Source: Burkholderia sp. PAMC 26561 (GTDB taxonomy: Bacteria > Pseudomonadota > Gammaproteobacteria > Burkholderiales > Burkholderiaceae). Taken from it: 64,000 nt of DNA. The stretch covers positions 310,001 to 374,000 of the forward strand of contig NZ_CP014315.1 in NCBI RefSeq assembly GCF_001557535.2. The letters run 5' to 3'. The first letter of the stretch is position 1. Every line of letters starts with the position of its first letter. The translations under genes were made by a program, and so were the position numbers. The notes below the pieces were generated by a model. That model had not been told where the DNA came from. It made no database searches and was given only the letters and a program-made list of their open reading frames with translations. This document shows, piece by piece, positions 9,197 through 18,976 of this stretch.

Positions 9197-11587
9197 TCAA
9201 TCCCCGTACGGAATCCAGATATTCTTCACCTGCACGGCTTGTCTCAGGAACGGCAAGCCTTCGGAAACGTCGGCATCGAACCAGTCGAACACGCGGCCGT
9301 GATCCACGAACGTGCGCTTCAGGTTGCCGATGGATTCACGCTCCACCATCGCCGATAAATCCGCGCCGCCGAAGGACCAGACGGCATCGACATCGTCGTG
9401 TTTCGCAAGCGTCGACGCCAGCGGCTTGCGCTCGCCCGTGATGATATTCAGCGCGCCAGCGGGCACATCCGATGTCTCGACCACCTGATAGAAGTCCGTG
9501 GCCATCAGCGGGCAGGTTTCGCTCGGCACCGCGACCACACGATTGCCCAATGCGAGCGCCGGTGCGATCAACGAAACGAGGCCCAGCAACGGCGCTTCAT
9601 CCGGACACACCACGCCGATCACGCCGAGCGGTTCGTGCATGGCGAGCGCCACGCCCTTGAGCGGCGGCGAATGCACGGCGCCGTCGAACTTGTCGGCCCA
9701 CGCGCCATAGGTGAACAAGCGCGTGATCGATGCTTCGACTTCGCGCTCGGCCTGGGCCGGAGAGATGCCGGTTCGCGCAACCAGTTGCCGTGCAAATTCC
9801 TCCGCACGCGCCGACAGATTTTCCGCGAGGTAATACAGCACTTGCGCGCGATTATGCGTGCTGGCCTGCGACCATTTTGCGGCGCCGCGCGCTGCCGCAA
9901 CTGCGTTGCGCACGTCCTTGCGGCTGCCTTCCCCCACCTCGCCGACGATGCTCCCCGACGGTGCAAACACGAGCCGCGTGTAACCGCTGTCCGGCCGAAC
10001 CTGCTTTCCGCCGACGAACATCTTCGCTGTGCGATCCAGCGCGCTGACATTGGATTCGGCCACTGAAGTGGACGCTGCAGGCGCACTGGACGCCGACGAA
10101 CGAACGGCCAGCTTAGACCACGCACGCGGCTTCAGGTACTCGTAAATCCCCTCGCGTCCGCCTTCGCGGCCGAAGCCCGATTCGCGATATCCGCCGAAGC
10201 CGACGCCGGCATCGAATAGATTGGTTGCGTTGATCCAGACCACGCCGCATTCCAGGCGCGGCGCAATGTCCAGCGCACGGCCAATGGTCTCGCTCCATAC
10301 ACTCGCAGCGAGTCCATAGCGGGAATGGTTCGCGAGCGCGACGGCTTCATCGGGCGTGCGGAAACTCATGGTCACGAGCACCGGCCCGAAGATCTCGTCC
10401 TGCGCAAGCGTGGACGCGGGCGCGACATTCGTCACCAGCGTCGGTGGATAAAACGCGCCCTGCTCCGGCATCTGCAGCGCCTTGGGCTGATGAATCACGC
10501 AGCCCTCTGCAACGCCGCGCGCAACGAGCGACTGAATGCGTTCGAGCTGCACGGTATCGACGATCGCGCCCATGTCGATGCCCTTGTCGAGCGACGGCCC
10601 GACCCGCAGCGTATCCATGCGCCGCTTCAGCTTGTCGATAAAACGCTTCTCCACGCCTTCCTGCACGAGCAAGCGCGAACCCGCGCAGCACACTTGTCCC
10701 TGGTTGAACCAGATTGCATCGACGACACCTTCCACTGCGCTGTCGAGATCGGCGTCATCGAAAACGATGAACGGCGACTTGCCGCCCAGTTCCAGCGTCA
10801 ACGACTTGCCCGAGCCTGCCGTCGCCACACGAATCTGCTTGCCGACTTCCGTTGAACCCGTAAAGGCAATCTTCGCGATGCGCGGATGATCGACCAGCGC
10901 GGCGCCGGTTCGTCCGTCGCCGGTGACGACGTTCAGCACGCCCGCAGGCAATCCCGCACGCGCCGCCAGTTCGGCGAACAGCAACGCGGTCAGCGGCGTG
11001 TATTCGGCCGGCTTCAGCACCACGCAGTTGCCGAGGGCGAGCGCCGGTGCAATCTTCCACGAGAGCATCAGCAGCGGGAAATTCCACGGCACGATCTGCC
11101 CGATCACACCCAGCGGCGCCCAGTCGGCGAACTCGCGATCCTGCAATTGCGCCCAGCCTGCGTGATGCAGGAAATGGCGGGCTACGAGCGGTATGTCGAT
11201 GTCGCGCGATTCGCGGATCGGCTTGCCGTTATCGAGCGATTCGAGCACGGAAAAAAGGCGCGCGTTGCGCTGGACCATTCGCGACAGCGCATACAAATGA
11301 CGCGCACGGCCGGCGCCACCAAGCGCTTGCCACGCTGGCAACGCCCGGTGCGCGGCGTCGACTGCTGCGTCCACATCGGACTGATCGCCTTGCGCAATGC
11401 TCGAAAGCACCCGCCCGGTAGCAGGCTCCGAAGAATCGAACCGCTCGCCGGCCAAGGGCTCACGAAAAGCGCCATCGATGAAATGACCAAAACCGTTGGT
11501 GTGTTGATCCAGCCAGGCGCGCGCGGCGCCGTCGTCTTCCGGTGCAGGTCCGTAATCCATCGAGGAGAAATAGTCGGCTACGCTCAT
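9197..11587 (-). CDS. Aldehyde dehydrogenase with two ALDH domains
   Basis: This 796-residue protein is about 300 residues longer than a normal ALDH. Residues about 20-490 form a complete ALDH domain with LELGGKSPF (catalytic glutamate region) and FNQGQVCCAGSRLLVQE (nucleophilic cysteine). Residues about 515-796 are a second, shorter ALDH-like domain (NAVAAARGAA, EPLGVIGVVCPDEAPLL, ALALGNRVV) that stops before a cysteine loop and so should be inactive. ALDHs of this form are known to lie beside deoC. In this operon the likely job is to oxidise acetaldehyde released by DeoC to acetate. The start at 11587 has only a weak ribosome-binding site and lies 33 bases after deoC. Confidence 0.85.
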   Translation of the reverse strand: MSVADYFSSMDYGPAPEDDGAARAWLDQHTNGFGHFIDGAFREPLAGERFDSSEPATGRVLSSIAQGDQSDVDAAVDAAHRALPAWQALGGAGRARHLYALSRMVQRNARLFSVLESLDNGKPIRESRDIDIPLVARHFLHHAGWAQLQDREFADWAPLGVIGQIVPWNFPLLMLSWKIAPALALGNCVVLKPAEYTPLTALLFAELAARAGLPAGVLNVVTGDGRTGAALVDHPRIAKIAFTGSTEVGKQIRVATAGSGKSLTLELGGKSPFIVFDDADLDSAVEGVVDAIWFNQGQVCCAGSRLLVQEGVEKRFIDKLKRRMDTLRVGPSLDKGIDMGAIVDTVQLERIQSLVARGVAEGCVIHQPKALQMPEQGAFYPPTLVTNVAPASTLAQDEIFGPVLVTMSFRTPDEAVALANHSRYGLAASVWSETIGRALDIAPRLECGVVWINATNLFDAGVGFGGYRESGFGREGGREGIYEYLKPRAWSKLAVRSSASSAPAASTSVAESNVSALDRTAKMFVGGKQVRPDSGYTRLVFAPSGSIVGEVGEGSRKDVRNAVAAARGAAKWSQASTHNRAQVLYYLAENLSARAEEFARQLVARTGISPAQAEREVEASITRLFTYGAWADKFDGAVHSPPLKGVALAMHEPLGVIGVVCPDEAPLLGLVSLIAPALALGNRVVAVPSETCPLMATDFYQVVETSDVPAGALNIITGERKPLASTLAKHDDVDAVWSFGGADLSAMVERESIGNLKRTFVDHGRVFDWFDADVSEGLPFLRQAVQVKNIWIPYGD

Positions 11588-11620
11588 TGGGAGCTCGTGT
11601 AAGAGAGTGATGCGAAAAAT

Positions 11621-12628
11621 TCAGGCGACAGGATGCCGATGAAAAGCGGAATAGCGACCGGTGACGTGATGTTCGAGCTGCCGTTCGATATCGGCGAGCA
11701 GACTCGATGCGCCAATGCGAAACAACTCCGGTTCGAGCCATTCGCGGCCGAGTTCCTCTTTCATCAGGATCTGGTATTCGAGCACCGACTTGGCCGTCGA
11801 CACGCCGCCCGCAGGCTTGAAGCCGATCATCACGCCCGTGCGTTCGAGGTATTCGCGGATCATGCGGACCATCACGAGCGAAACGTCGAGCGTGGCGTTC
11901 ACGCCTTCCTTGCCCGTCGATGTCTTGATGAAATCGGCGCCGGCCATCATGCAGACCATCGACGCCTTGGCGATATTCGACAGCGTGCGGATATCGCCCG
12001 TCGCGAGAATCGCCTTGATATGCGCCGGGCCGCAAGCCGCGCGGAAGTCGCGCATTTCGTCGTAAAGGGCTTGCCAGTTGCCGTTCAGCACATGTTCGCG
12101 CGTGACGACAATATCGATCTCCGCCGCGCCGTCTTTCACAGACGCCTCGATTTCCTTCAGCTTCAGCGGATGCGGGATCAGCCCGGCAGGAAAACCTGTG
12201 GATACCGCCGCGACCGGAATGCCGCTGCCGGCAAGCGCCGCGACAGCGGTCGCAACGAAACGGTGGTACACGCAGACCGCGCCGGTCTTGATGGAACCGG
12301 GCGGCATGCCGAGCGATTCGAGCAGGTCATCGCGAACCGGACGGCGCGCTTTCGCACACAGCCGTTCGACGCGCGAGGCGGTATCGTCGCCATTGAGCGT
12401 GGTCAGATCGATGCAGGTGACGGCTTTCAGAAGCCACGCGGCCTGCGCGTCCTTCTTTACGGCGCGGCGCGTGCCGAGCGTGCCGACTCGCCGGCCCACG
12501 GCCGACTGGTTGACGCGCAAGCCGTCGATCCACGAGAGATCCAGGGGCACGCCGGGATTGCGTTCGGCATGAACGGCGGGCGGTTTGCCGCGCAAGGGGA
12601 CAACGGATTGAGAAGCGACGTCGAGCAT
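11621..12628 (-). CDS. deoC: Deoxyribose-phosphate aldolase
   Basis: The protein splits 2-deoxyribose 5-phosphate into acetaldehyde and glyceraldehyde 3-phosphate. The Schiff-base lysine lies in the ADFIKTSTG motif (residue about 235 from the chosen start) and the second lysine in GFKPAGG. The catalytic aspartate region is in the TCIDLTTLNGDD segment. The product is about 335 residues, longer than E. coli DeoC but like other proteobacterial long forms. The start is uncertain: ATG at 12628 is preferred because the predicted transcription start is near 12673, so the longer in-frame starts at 12661 or 12673 would be nearly leaderless. It is the first gene of the operon. Confidence 0.92.
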   Translation of the reverse strand: MLDVASQSVVPLRGKPPAVHAERNPGVPLDLSWIDGLRVNQSAVGRRVGTLGTRRAVKKDAQAAWLLKAVTCIDLTTLNGDDTASRVERLCAKARRPVRDDLLESLGMPPGSIKTGAVCVYHRFVATAVAALAGSGIPVAAVSTGFPAGLIPHPLKLKEIEASVKDGAAEIDIVVTREHVLNGNWQALYDEMRDFRAACGPAHIKAILATGDIRTLSNIAKASMVCMMAGADFIKTSTGKEGVNATLDVSLVMVRMIREYLERTGVMIGFKPAGGVSTAKSVLEYQILMKEELGREWLEPELFRIGASSLLADIERQLEHHVTGRYSAFHRHPVA

Positions 12629-12679
12629 GAGTAGGGCCGGTTGTGCAACGCACAACATTTTCCGGTTAATCAATAGAGC

Positions 12680-12708
12680 ATTCTAACATTCTCTTGTTAC
12701 GATCGTAA
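12680..12708 (-). promoter_or_regulatory. Sigma-70-type promoter of the deoC operon
   Basis: On the minus strand TTACGA (12703-12708) and TAGAAT (12680-12685) are separated by 17 bases, a good fit to a -35/-10 pair. Transcription should start near 12673. The -35 box lies inside the 16-bp palindrome at 12695-12710, so a bound repressor would block RNA polymerase. Confidence 0.65.
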
Positions 12709-12710
12709 CA
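12695..12710. promoter_or_regulatory. DeoR-like operator palindrome
   Basis: TGTTACGATCGTAACA is a perfect 16-bp palindrome. The E. coli DeoR operator, from memory, is TGTTAGAATTCTAACA, so the five outer bases on each side are the same and only the centre differs. A second half-site, TTCTAACA, lies at 12681-12688 within the promoter. The position over the -35 box of a deoC operon makes a repressor site likely. Confidence 0.7.
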
Positions 12711-12884
12711 TCGGGGATTACGCCTATGCCCGCGAAAAAACATTCAGCATTGCGCGCCAGCAAGCCACTTAAATCCGCCAAAAGTCATCAATACGGTTCT
12801 CACGGTTAGAATCTCGTACTGAGCCGGATTTGTCATAAGTTGATGCACATCGACAATGCCGCCGCTGCCGCCGAGGAGAGTTTG

Positions 12885-14438
12885 ATGGACGCATTGCCAC
12901 CAGAAGAAACCATCCGCAGCGCCGTCGACCGGTCGGTAAGCCGCTTGCGCCTGCAGCACGAACTTGCCGTGCAGTTCGCGACATCCGTCCTGCGCGTGCA
13001 CAACGCCGACGCGTTGCTCGATGAAGCGTGCAAGGCGGTATCGGCGGGATTGCATTCTCGCTTTGTCAAAGTGCTGCGCTATCAGCCGGAAAGCCAGACC
13101 TTCGTGCTGGAAGCAGGCGTGGGCTGGGACCCGGCGGATATCGGCACGACAGAACTCGGCGCCGACGACGCCAGCCCCGCAGGCCACGCGTTCACGAGCG
13201 GACGGCCGGTGTTGTCGAATCACCTCGGCGCCGAACACCGTTTTCGCACGCCCGAATTGCTGACGCGCCACGGCATCAAGCGCGCGATCAACGTGCCCAT
13301 TCGCGGCATTCCGGAAACCTACGGCGTGCTGGAAGCCGACAGTTCCGACGACGAAGACTTCAGCGAAACCGATATCGTTTTCCTGGAAGGCATCGCGAAC
13401 GTCATCTCGATGAGCCGCGAACGCCTCATGGCGGAATCGCAGACAGACGCCAACGAGCTCTTCTCCACCAGCGTACTGAACGCGAGCGTCGATTGCATTC
13501 AGGTGTTGTCGGTCGAGGGCGGGATCGAGTTCATGAACGACAACGGACTCACCGCGCTGAAAATCGATGACTTCGCTGAGATTGGCGGGATGCATTGCAT
13601 CGACTTGTGGCCCGAGGATCAGCGGACCAAGGTCCTGCACGCGCTGGAGACGGCGGTGAATGGAGACCCCACGCGCTTCGAAGGCCCCTGTCCGACCTGC
13701 GCCGGCGATGCGCGCTGGTGGGATGTATCGGTGGCGCCGATTCGCGACCCCGACGACCAGGTCAAACGCGTCGTGCTCACCATGCGCGACGTGACCGAGC
13801 GGCACGAAAACGAGGAGAAGCTTGCCGCGCTGGTATCGAGCCAGGAAATCCAGTTGGGCAACTCCGCGCTGATGATGAAGGAAGTGCATCACCGCGTGCG
13901 CAACAGCCTGCAGCTCGTGCAGACGCTGCTCGCGTTGCAGGCGAATCTAGCCGGCGACAAATCCGTCGCCGTGCATTTGCAAGCCGCCGCCACGCGTGTG
14001 CGCACGGTCGGCTCCGTGCATCACCGGCTTTATCAGGACGACGGGGCCGAAGCCACGGACGCAACAAGTTACCTGCGCGGACTCACCTCGGACCTGGCTG
14101 ACCTGGCTGCAGGGCGCGAGGTTACGCTGGAAGGCGAATCCATCGTGCTGCCGGCCGCACGGCTCGCCCCGCTTGGGCTTGTCACCGCAGAACTCGTAAC
14201 CAATGCGCTCAAGTACGGCCGCGGCAAGGTGCGCGTCAAGCTGGAGCGCGCAAACGACGCGCTGCTGCTCGCGGTCGAAGACGAAGGCGACGGCTTTCCG
14301 AACGACTTTCCGAAACCGCAGGGCACGGGGCTTGGCATGCGGCTTGTGACGACATATGCCGGCAAGGGCATAGGCTCGGTGACGGTTGACCGGGACGTGC
14401 CTTATAGCCGGATCGTGGTGAGATTCGCGCCAGGCTGA
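12885..14438 (+). CDS. Orphan sensor histidine kinase, GAF-PAS-HisKA_2
   Basis: The soluble protein of about 517 residues has a GAF-like domain (about residues 25-190), a PAS domain (about 205-320, with WWDVSVAPIRD) and a kinase core of the HisKA_2 type: the phospho-acceptor segment MMKEVHHRVRNSLQLV with histidine near residue 335 and the ATPase motifs TAELVTNALKYG and GTGLGMRLV. No membrane segment is visible, so it senses a cytoplasmic signal. The start at 12885 is preferred over 12840/12843 because GAGGAG lies six bases before it. No response regulator gene is adjacent; such kinases often feed PhyR-like or stand-alone receivers. Confidence 0.87.
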   Translation: MDALPPEETIRSAVDRSVSRLRLQHELAVQFATSVLRVHNADALLDEACKAVSAGLHSRFVKVLRYQPESQTFVLEAGVGWDPADIGTTELGADDASPAGHAFTSGRPVLSNHLGAEHRFRTPELLTRHGIKRAINVPIRGIPETYGVLEADSSDDEDFSETDIVFLEGIANVISMSRERLMAESQTDANELFSTSVLNASVDCIQVLSVEGGIEFMNDNGLTALKIDDFAEIGGMHCIDLWPEDQRTKVLHALETAVNGDPTRFEGPCPTCAGDARWWDVSVAPIRDPDDQVKRVVLTMRDVTERHENEEKLAALVSSQEIQLGNSALMMKEVHHRVRNSLQLVQTLLALQANLAGDKSVAVHLQAAATRVRTVGSVHHRLYQDDGAEATDATSYLRGLTSDLADLAAGREVTLEGESIVLPAARLAPLGLVTAELVTNALKYGRGKVRVKLERANDALLLAVEDEGDGFPNDFPKPQGTGLGMRLVTTYAGKGIGSVTVDRDVPYSRIVVRFAPG

Positions 14439-14452
14439 AGCACGGCGTTAAC

Positions 14453-14476
14453 AAGGCGCTTCAGCAGAAGCGCCTT
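14453..14476 (+). terminator. Hairpin after the orphan kinase gene
   Basis: AAGGCGCTTC and GAAGCGCCTT form a perfect ten-base stem with the loop AGCA, starting 14 bases after the kinase stop. The T-run is short, so termination may be partial. In the remaining 260 bases up to the glycosyltransferase start I see no other clear element. Confidence 0.6.
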
Positions 14477-14738
14477 ATCCAGAATTACGGCCTCAATGAA
14501 TCACTCAACATAATCGGCCACCATAATCGGCCACTCATTCTCTGAATTAATCAGACATACAAATCGATACAGCACGCGGATTTTCCAGGTGTTAAGCTAA
14601 ACCGAACACACCGTTGTGTCGCCGTTGCGCATTCCCAAGAAGATTGTTTTACCGGTCTGCAGCCCGGGCGGTGAGCCTTACCGTTCAGCATCTGCTCACG
14701 ACAATTCCCTTTGAATCAGTCCAGCCGGATACGTGCCC

Positions 14739-15842
14739 ATGACAGAGATCAGCACCCAGGAAAGCAAGCCATCAGGTGAGTCGCGGACAAAGATTCTAAT
14801 GTGTCCTTTCACGAATTACACCAACCGCTATATCGAGATTCAGAAAAGTCTATTCACCGAGATGGGTTACGACGTCATGCCCCTTTCCGTAAGGGGCTTG
14901 CTGCGGGGCGGATTCGTTCAGTTATTCAAACCCGAGAACGTCCTGGTGTTTCACTGGCTTGAGTATCGGCCGTTCAAGCGCGAGAAAGGCCGTGCTCAGT
15001 TCAGTATTTCAGGCAGCCTGCTTTTCGCTTTCTATTGCGCGCTGATCACAATTGCCAGAGCGAAGACGGTGTACTTCGTGCACGACCATATAGTCCACGA
15101 TACAACCGGCTTCAACCGGCGCCTCGCCAGCCGTGTGATGTCGTTCATTCGCGGTCTCGCCGATTTCCGTGTGGTTCACGCGCCGAACTTCGAGGACAAA
15201 TACAAGGCCACGTACTTGCCCCATCCTCTCTACTGGGATTCGCCGGGTCAGCCGCCTACCGTGCCGAAGAAGGAAAGCGGCAAACCCTTGTTCTCGCTGC
15301 TTGGCGTAATCCGCCCGTACAAACAGATCGACGCCGTGCTGGAGAACTGGCCAAGCGAATGCAATCTGCAGATCGCGGGTCTGGGCACCGAGGCGTATCT
15401 CGCGACGCTCAACGAGATCCTTGACCGGCGTTCGCTGCGCGGCACCGTGAATCTCGATGCCAAGTTCCTCTCGGACGCCGAGTTCGCGCAAAACGTGGTG
15501 AATACGGATGTGATCATCCTGCCGCACGCAGCCGACTCCATGCTGGTGAGCGGCGCGTTTTTCGAAGCGATCGGACGCGTGCCGCTAGTGATCTCGCGCT
15601 CGACGCCCTTCATGAAATGGGCAGCCGGCAAGTTCGACAACGTTCATCTCTTCGATGACATCAGCGAGCTTCCGGGCATCGTGCGCTCGATCAGCGAGAC
15701 GTGGCCGGCAGCAGCATCGAGTTCGGCCAACTCCCTCGCCACCGATGAATTCGGCTGGCGCGCATGCCGCCGGCGCTATGAGCAGTTCTTCGAGTCGGTC
15801 GTGGGGCGGCGGAAGGTGGTTGAAGAGGCGGTGGTGGAGTAA
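14739..15842 (+). CDS. Glycosyltransferase-like protein (GT-B fold, family 4 type)
   Basis: The 367-residue protein has the pattern of a GT-B glycosyltransferase: an N-terminal half with YTNRYIEIQKSLFTEMGY and YFVHDHIVHD, then a Rossmann-like C-terminal half beginning near LFSLLGVIRPYKQID, with VIILPHAADSMLVSGAFFEA as the likely nucleotide-sugar loop. The ATG at 14739 is preferred to the GTG two codons earlier. There are no polysaccharide genes around it; it stands alone between an orphan kinase and a convergent racemase gene. Donor and acceptor sugars cannot be predicted. The family call is moderate, because sequence motifs of GT-B enzymes are weak. Confidence 0.7.
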   Translation: MTEISTQESKPSGESRTKILMCPFTNYTNRYIEIQKSLFTEMGYDVMPLSVRGLLRGGFVQLFKPENVLVFHWLEYRPFKREKGRAQFSISGSLLFAFYCALITIARAKTVYFVHDHIVHDTTGFNRRLASRVMSFIRGLADFRVVHAPNFEDKYKATYLPHPLYWDSPGQPPTVPKKESGKPLFSLLGVIRPYKQIDAVLENWPSECNLQIAGLGTEAYLATLNEILDRRSLRGTVNLDAKFLSDAEFAQNVVNTDVIILPHAADSMLVSGAFFEAIGRVPLVISRSTPFMKWAAGKFDNVHLFDDISELPGIVRSISETWPAAASSSANSLATDEFGWRACRRRYEQFFESVVGRRKVVEEAVVE

Positions 15843-15860
15843 GGCGCAGCTTCGCGGCGA

Positions 15861-17009
15861 CTAGATGATGTTCTTCCGCCGCAACCCGTCGATCGTCTGC
15901 GCCTGCACTCCCCAGTCGCGAAGAATCTCTTCGCTGTGCTGCCCGGCACTCGCCGGCCCCGCGTTCACCTGCGGCGCGGTCCGGCTGAAGCGCGGCGCCG
16001 GTGCCGGTTGCGTCACCCCATCGACTTCTATGAATGTCTCGCGCGCCCGGTTATGCGCGTGCGACGGCGCTTCGTCCATATCCAGGACAGGCGCGAAACA
16101 CACATCGGTCCCTTCCATCAGATCGCACCACGCTTGCCGTGGTTTCGTTGCGAAGATGGCCGAGATCTTCGTTTTCAGCTCCGGCCATCTGCTGCGGTCC
16201 ATGTGGTTGTCGAAGGCGGGATCGTGGATATTGCACAGCTTGAGTAGCAACGCGTAAAACTGCGGCTCGATCGATCCCACCGATACAAACTTCCCGTCCG
16301 CACACGCATACGTGTTGTAGAAGTGCGCGCCGCCGGCGAGCATGGCCGAGCCGCGTTCTCCCGTCCACGCGCCAAACGCCTTGTAGCCGTAGATCATCGC
16401 CCCGAGGAGCGCCGAACCTTCGACCATGGCGGCATCGATCACCTGCCCCTTGCCCGAGCCGCGCGCTTCCAGCAGCGCGCACACGACACCGAACGCGAGC
16501 ATCATGCCGCCGCCGCCAAAGTCGCCCACGAGATTGAGCGGCGGCACCGGAGGCGCGTCGCCGTCGCCGATCTCGTGCAGCATGCCGCTCATCGCAATGT
16601 AGTTCAGGTCGTGCCCGGCGGCGTTCGCAAGCGGTCCGTCCTGGCCCCAGCCGGTCACGCGGCCATAAACAAGCCTGGGATTGCGCGCGAGACAGACGTC
16701 CGGCCCAAGTCCGAGCCGCTCCATCACGCCGGGACGAAAGCCTTCGATCAACCCATCGGCCTGGTCGATGAGATGCAGCGCCAGGTCGCGCGCCTCCGGC
16801 TCTTTCAGGTCCAGCGCGAGGGAACGGCGTCCGCGCGCCATCACGTCGAAACGGGTGCCTTGCATGGGATAGGGCGTCGGACCGTCCGTGGGCTTGCGGT
16901 CGATGCGGATCACTTCAGCGCCCATGTCGGCGAGCATCATTGCGGCGAACGGACACGGACCGAGCCCGACCATCTCGACAATGCGAAATCCCTTCAGCGG
17001 TCCGCTCAT
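15861..17009 (-). CDS. Alpha-methylacyl-CoA racemase-like protein (CaiB/BaiF family)
   Basis: The 382-residue protein is a type III CoA-transferase-fold enzyme of the racemase branch. The key residues of the mycobacterial racemase are all visible: histidine in [12 protein letters not shown], aspartate in [12 protein letters not shown] and glutamate in GSIEPQFY. The enzyme would interconvert (R)- and (S)-2-methylacyl-CoA, needed for oxidation of branched fatty acids or sterol side chains. The start at 17009 begins [12 protein letters not shown] and has GGA upstream; the longer frame to 17159 has no family sequence. It converges on the glycosyltransferase gene and is divergent from a secreted protein gene. 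Confidence 0.88.
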   Translation of the reverse strand: MSGPLKGFRIVEMVGLGPCPFAAMMLADMGAEVIRIDRKPTDGPTPYPMQGTRFDVMARGRRSLALDLKEPEARDLALHLIDQADGLIEGFRPGVMERLGLGPDVCLARNPRLVYGRVTGWGQDGPLANAAGHDLNYIAMSGMLHEIGDGDAPPVPPLNLVGDFGGGGMMLAFGVVCALLEARGSGKGQVIDAAMVEGSALLGAMIYGYKAFGAWTGERGSAMLAGGAHFYNTYACADGKFVSVGSIEPQFYALLLKLCNIHDPAFDNHMDRSRWPELKTKISAIFATKPRQAWCDLMEGTDVCFAPVLDMDEAPSHAHNRARETFIEVDGVTQPAPAPRFSRTAPQVNAGPASAGQHSEEILRDWGVQAQTIDGLRRKNII

Positions 17010-17143
17010 ATTCCGCGCTCCGGGAGCGGCACGTAAATGACTAGCGATTTCATATCGGATTATCCTTGGCGCAAAGTACATGAGGAAGCGCATCAATCCA
17101 ATAAACTCTACACCTCGAGCGGTCAAACAATCGGAGTCTGCCA

Positions 17144-17932
17144 ATGCGTCTTCAGCCAATCAGGCACGCAAGCCTTTGCGCAGCATGCGTGCTTTTGTGT
17201 TTATCGGCTGGTGCTTGGGCTCAACAAGCCGCTAGCGGCACCCCCGCGCCGGCTGCGGCACTCAACATCACGCCGAACTTCGCCGGCGATGATCCCGTGG
17301 CCGTCAGGGACGCGCTTGTGCGCAAGCTCACGCCCGGAAAGGCGCGCACGTTCGCTCATCGGGTGGAAGATCTGGTCGGAACGGCGCTGCCCAGGACGCT
17401 CCACGATCCCGACGTGACCGATGCAAAGCTGAGCCGCGATCTTGCATTCGTGGTGCCGGCGCCGTATGGCATTAGGTATCGCTCGAAGATCCACGTCATG
17501 ACCGTCGATGTGGACCTCTCCGACAGCGATCATCCGGACGCCATCGTGCTGAAAAAGACCATCATGGGACCGCGCGGGCGGAAACTGGTCGTTGCGGCGG
17601 AAGCGAAGGCGAAGGGGTATATCCAGAACGTCGACGTGATCGAACTCGACACCACCACGGGCAAACACAACAAGACCAGCGTGCGCGGGCGGTTCGGGTT
17701 ATCGGAAGCGGCGTTCGAAGCGGCGGGCGACGGCGATCTCGCGCTCGTGCTGATCTGCCGCGTGGTGCCGCCTTACCTCACCGAGACCGTCGAGCATAGC
17801 GATCCGACCAACGAGGAACCCACCGACATCACCACGCGCACCGCGATGCTGCATGCGAATGTCGGCGATGTCTGGCTGGTCAATCGCGAGAAGGGGGTCG
17901 TGCTGGCGAAGGGGCTGCATCTTGTCAAATAA
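17144..17932 (+). CDS. Secreted protein of unknown function
   Basis: The 262-residue protein has a clear signal peptide (hydrophobic core [16 protein letters not shown], cleavage near AWA-QQ). The mature part has no family I recognise. It contains an [21 protein letters not shown] region and ends in [13 protein letters not shown], with alternating strands that suggest a beta-rich fold; only one cysteine remains in the mature part. It should be periplasmic or outer-membrane associated. Its last eight bases overlap the end of the convergent LysR gene. Codon use is like that of its neighbours, which supports a real gene. Confidence 0.75.
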   Translation: MRLQPIRHASLCAACVLLCLSAGAWAQQAASGTPAPAAALNITPNFAGDDPVAVRDALVRKLTPGKARTFAHRVEDLVGTALPRTLHDPDVTDAKLSRDLAFVVPAPYGIRYRSKIHVMTVDVDLSDSDHPDAIVLKKTIMGPRGRKLVVAAEAKAKGYIQNVDVIELDTTTGKHNKTSVRGRFGLSEAAFEAAGDGDLALVLICRVVPPYLTETVEHSDPTNEEPTDITTRTAMLHANVGDVWLVNREKGVVLAKGLHLVK

Positions 17933-18830
17933 GCGCGCGGCGTGACGCAACCACGTCCAGCAGGCACTCAACCAGCAGGGACGCCGCCGGCGTCAGCGGA
18001 CTATCGCGGCGCGTCACCAACCCAATCGCAATAGCCGGCGGCAAATCCGATATGGGCAGCACCGCAAGTCCATCGCCGACCCACGGATGATCGAGTAGCG
18101 GTGCGGGCAACGCCGCGACGGTGTCCGAGCCGCGCAGCAAACCGTGCGCGATCACAAAGCTCGGACATTCGATCACCCTCTTAGGCTCCGGCAAGCCACT
18201 GCCGGCAAAATAATCGAGCAGCTCGCGCGTCGAGCTTTCGGGCGATGGATTGAGCAGCCATTCGGCATCGACGAGTCCGGCAAGCGTTGTGCACCGCGCG
18301 AGCGGATGACCTTGGCGCGCGACGATCACCGATGGGCTCTCATACAACTCGATGTAATCGAACTCCGGCCCGAGCCGTTCCGGGTTGACGACGGCCACGA
18401 CGAAATCCAGCGAACCGTCGCGCAAACGCGGCAACGCCACGCCCGGAAATCCCTCGATAAAACTCACCCGCGCATCCGGCATCTTCTCGCGGAAGGCCTG
18501 GAACGCTTTCGGCAGAATCGATAACGCCGCGCTCGGCGTAATGGCCGCGGCAACGCTTCCGGACAGCTCGCCTTTCATGTGCGCGATATCGTCTTCAGCG
18601 CGGCGCATCTCGCTTGTCACCATCTGCCCACGAATCCTCAATTGCTGCCCGAACGCCGTGAGTTGCACGCCACGCGCCGTGCGCAAGACCAGCGGCACGC
18701 CGAGGTCCTGCTCCAGTTCCTTCAGCGCCTTGGTCAATGCAGCTTGCGAGAGATGCAGGCTGCGCGCCGCCGCCCGAATGCTGCCCTGTTCCGCGACCGT
18801 CAGGAATGCTCGCAATTGATGGTATTTCAT
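17925..18830 (-). CDS. LysR-family transcriptional regulator
   Basis: This 301-residue regulator begins with the winged helix MKYHQLRAFLTVAEQGSIRA, with the recognition helix in LSQAALTKALKELEQDLG, followed by a LysR effector domain. The start at 18830 is preferred over 18845 because it matches the family start. It is divergent from the M20 amidohydrolase gene at 18977 with a 146-base AT-richer gap, so it likely controls that gene and the following transporter. The DNA-binding part resembles regulators of aromatic and amino acid derivative catabolism (CbbR/TsaR style), but no ligand can be assigned. Confidence 0.9.
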   Translation of the reverse strand: MKYHQLRAFLTVAEQGSIRAAARSLHLSQAALTKALKELEQDLGVPLVLRTARGVQLTAFGQQLRIRGQMVTSEMRRAEDDIAHMKGELSGSVAAAITPSAALSILPKAFQAFREKMPDARVSFIEGFPGVALPRLRDGSLDFVVAVVNPERLGPEFDYIELYESPSVIVARQGHPLARCTTLAGLVDAEWLLNPSPESSTRELLDYFAGSGLPEPKRVIECPSFVIAHGLLRGSDTVAALPAPLLDHPWVGDGLAVLPISDLPPAIAIGLVTRRDSPLTPAASLLVECLLDVVASRRALI

Positions 18831-18976
18831 CGACGTCCGTCTCAAATATCAAACGACAGATATGGGTTTCTACCGACAACCCAAAGTAGTCGCAAATTTA
18901 ATTAGCTGTCTTCTGTTTTGCTCCCGGACTTTATATGCTTGACCGCCATTAGTCACCCGCCTTCAAGGAGCATGTC

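Noticed and set aside
12196..12204. DnaA-box-like TGTGGATAC
   Set aside because: It lies inside the deoC coding sequence with no other origin features nearby.
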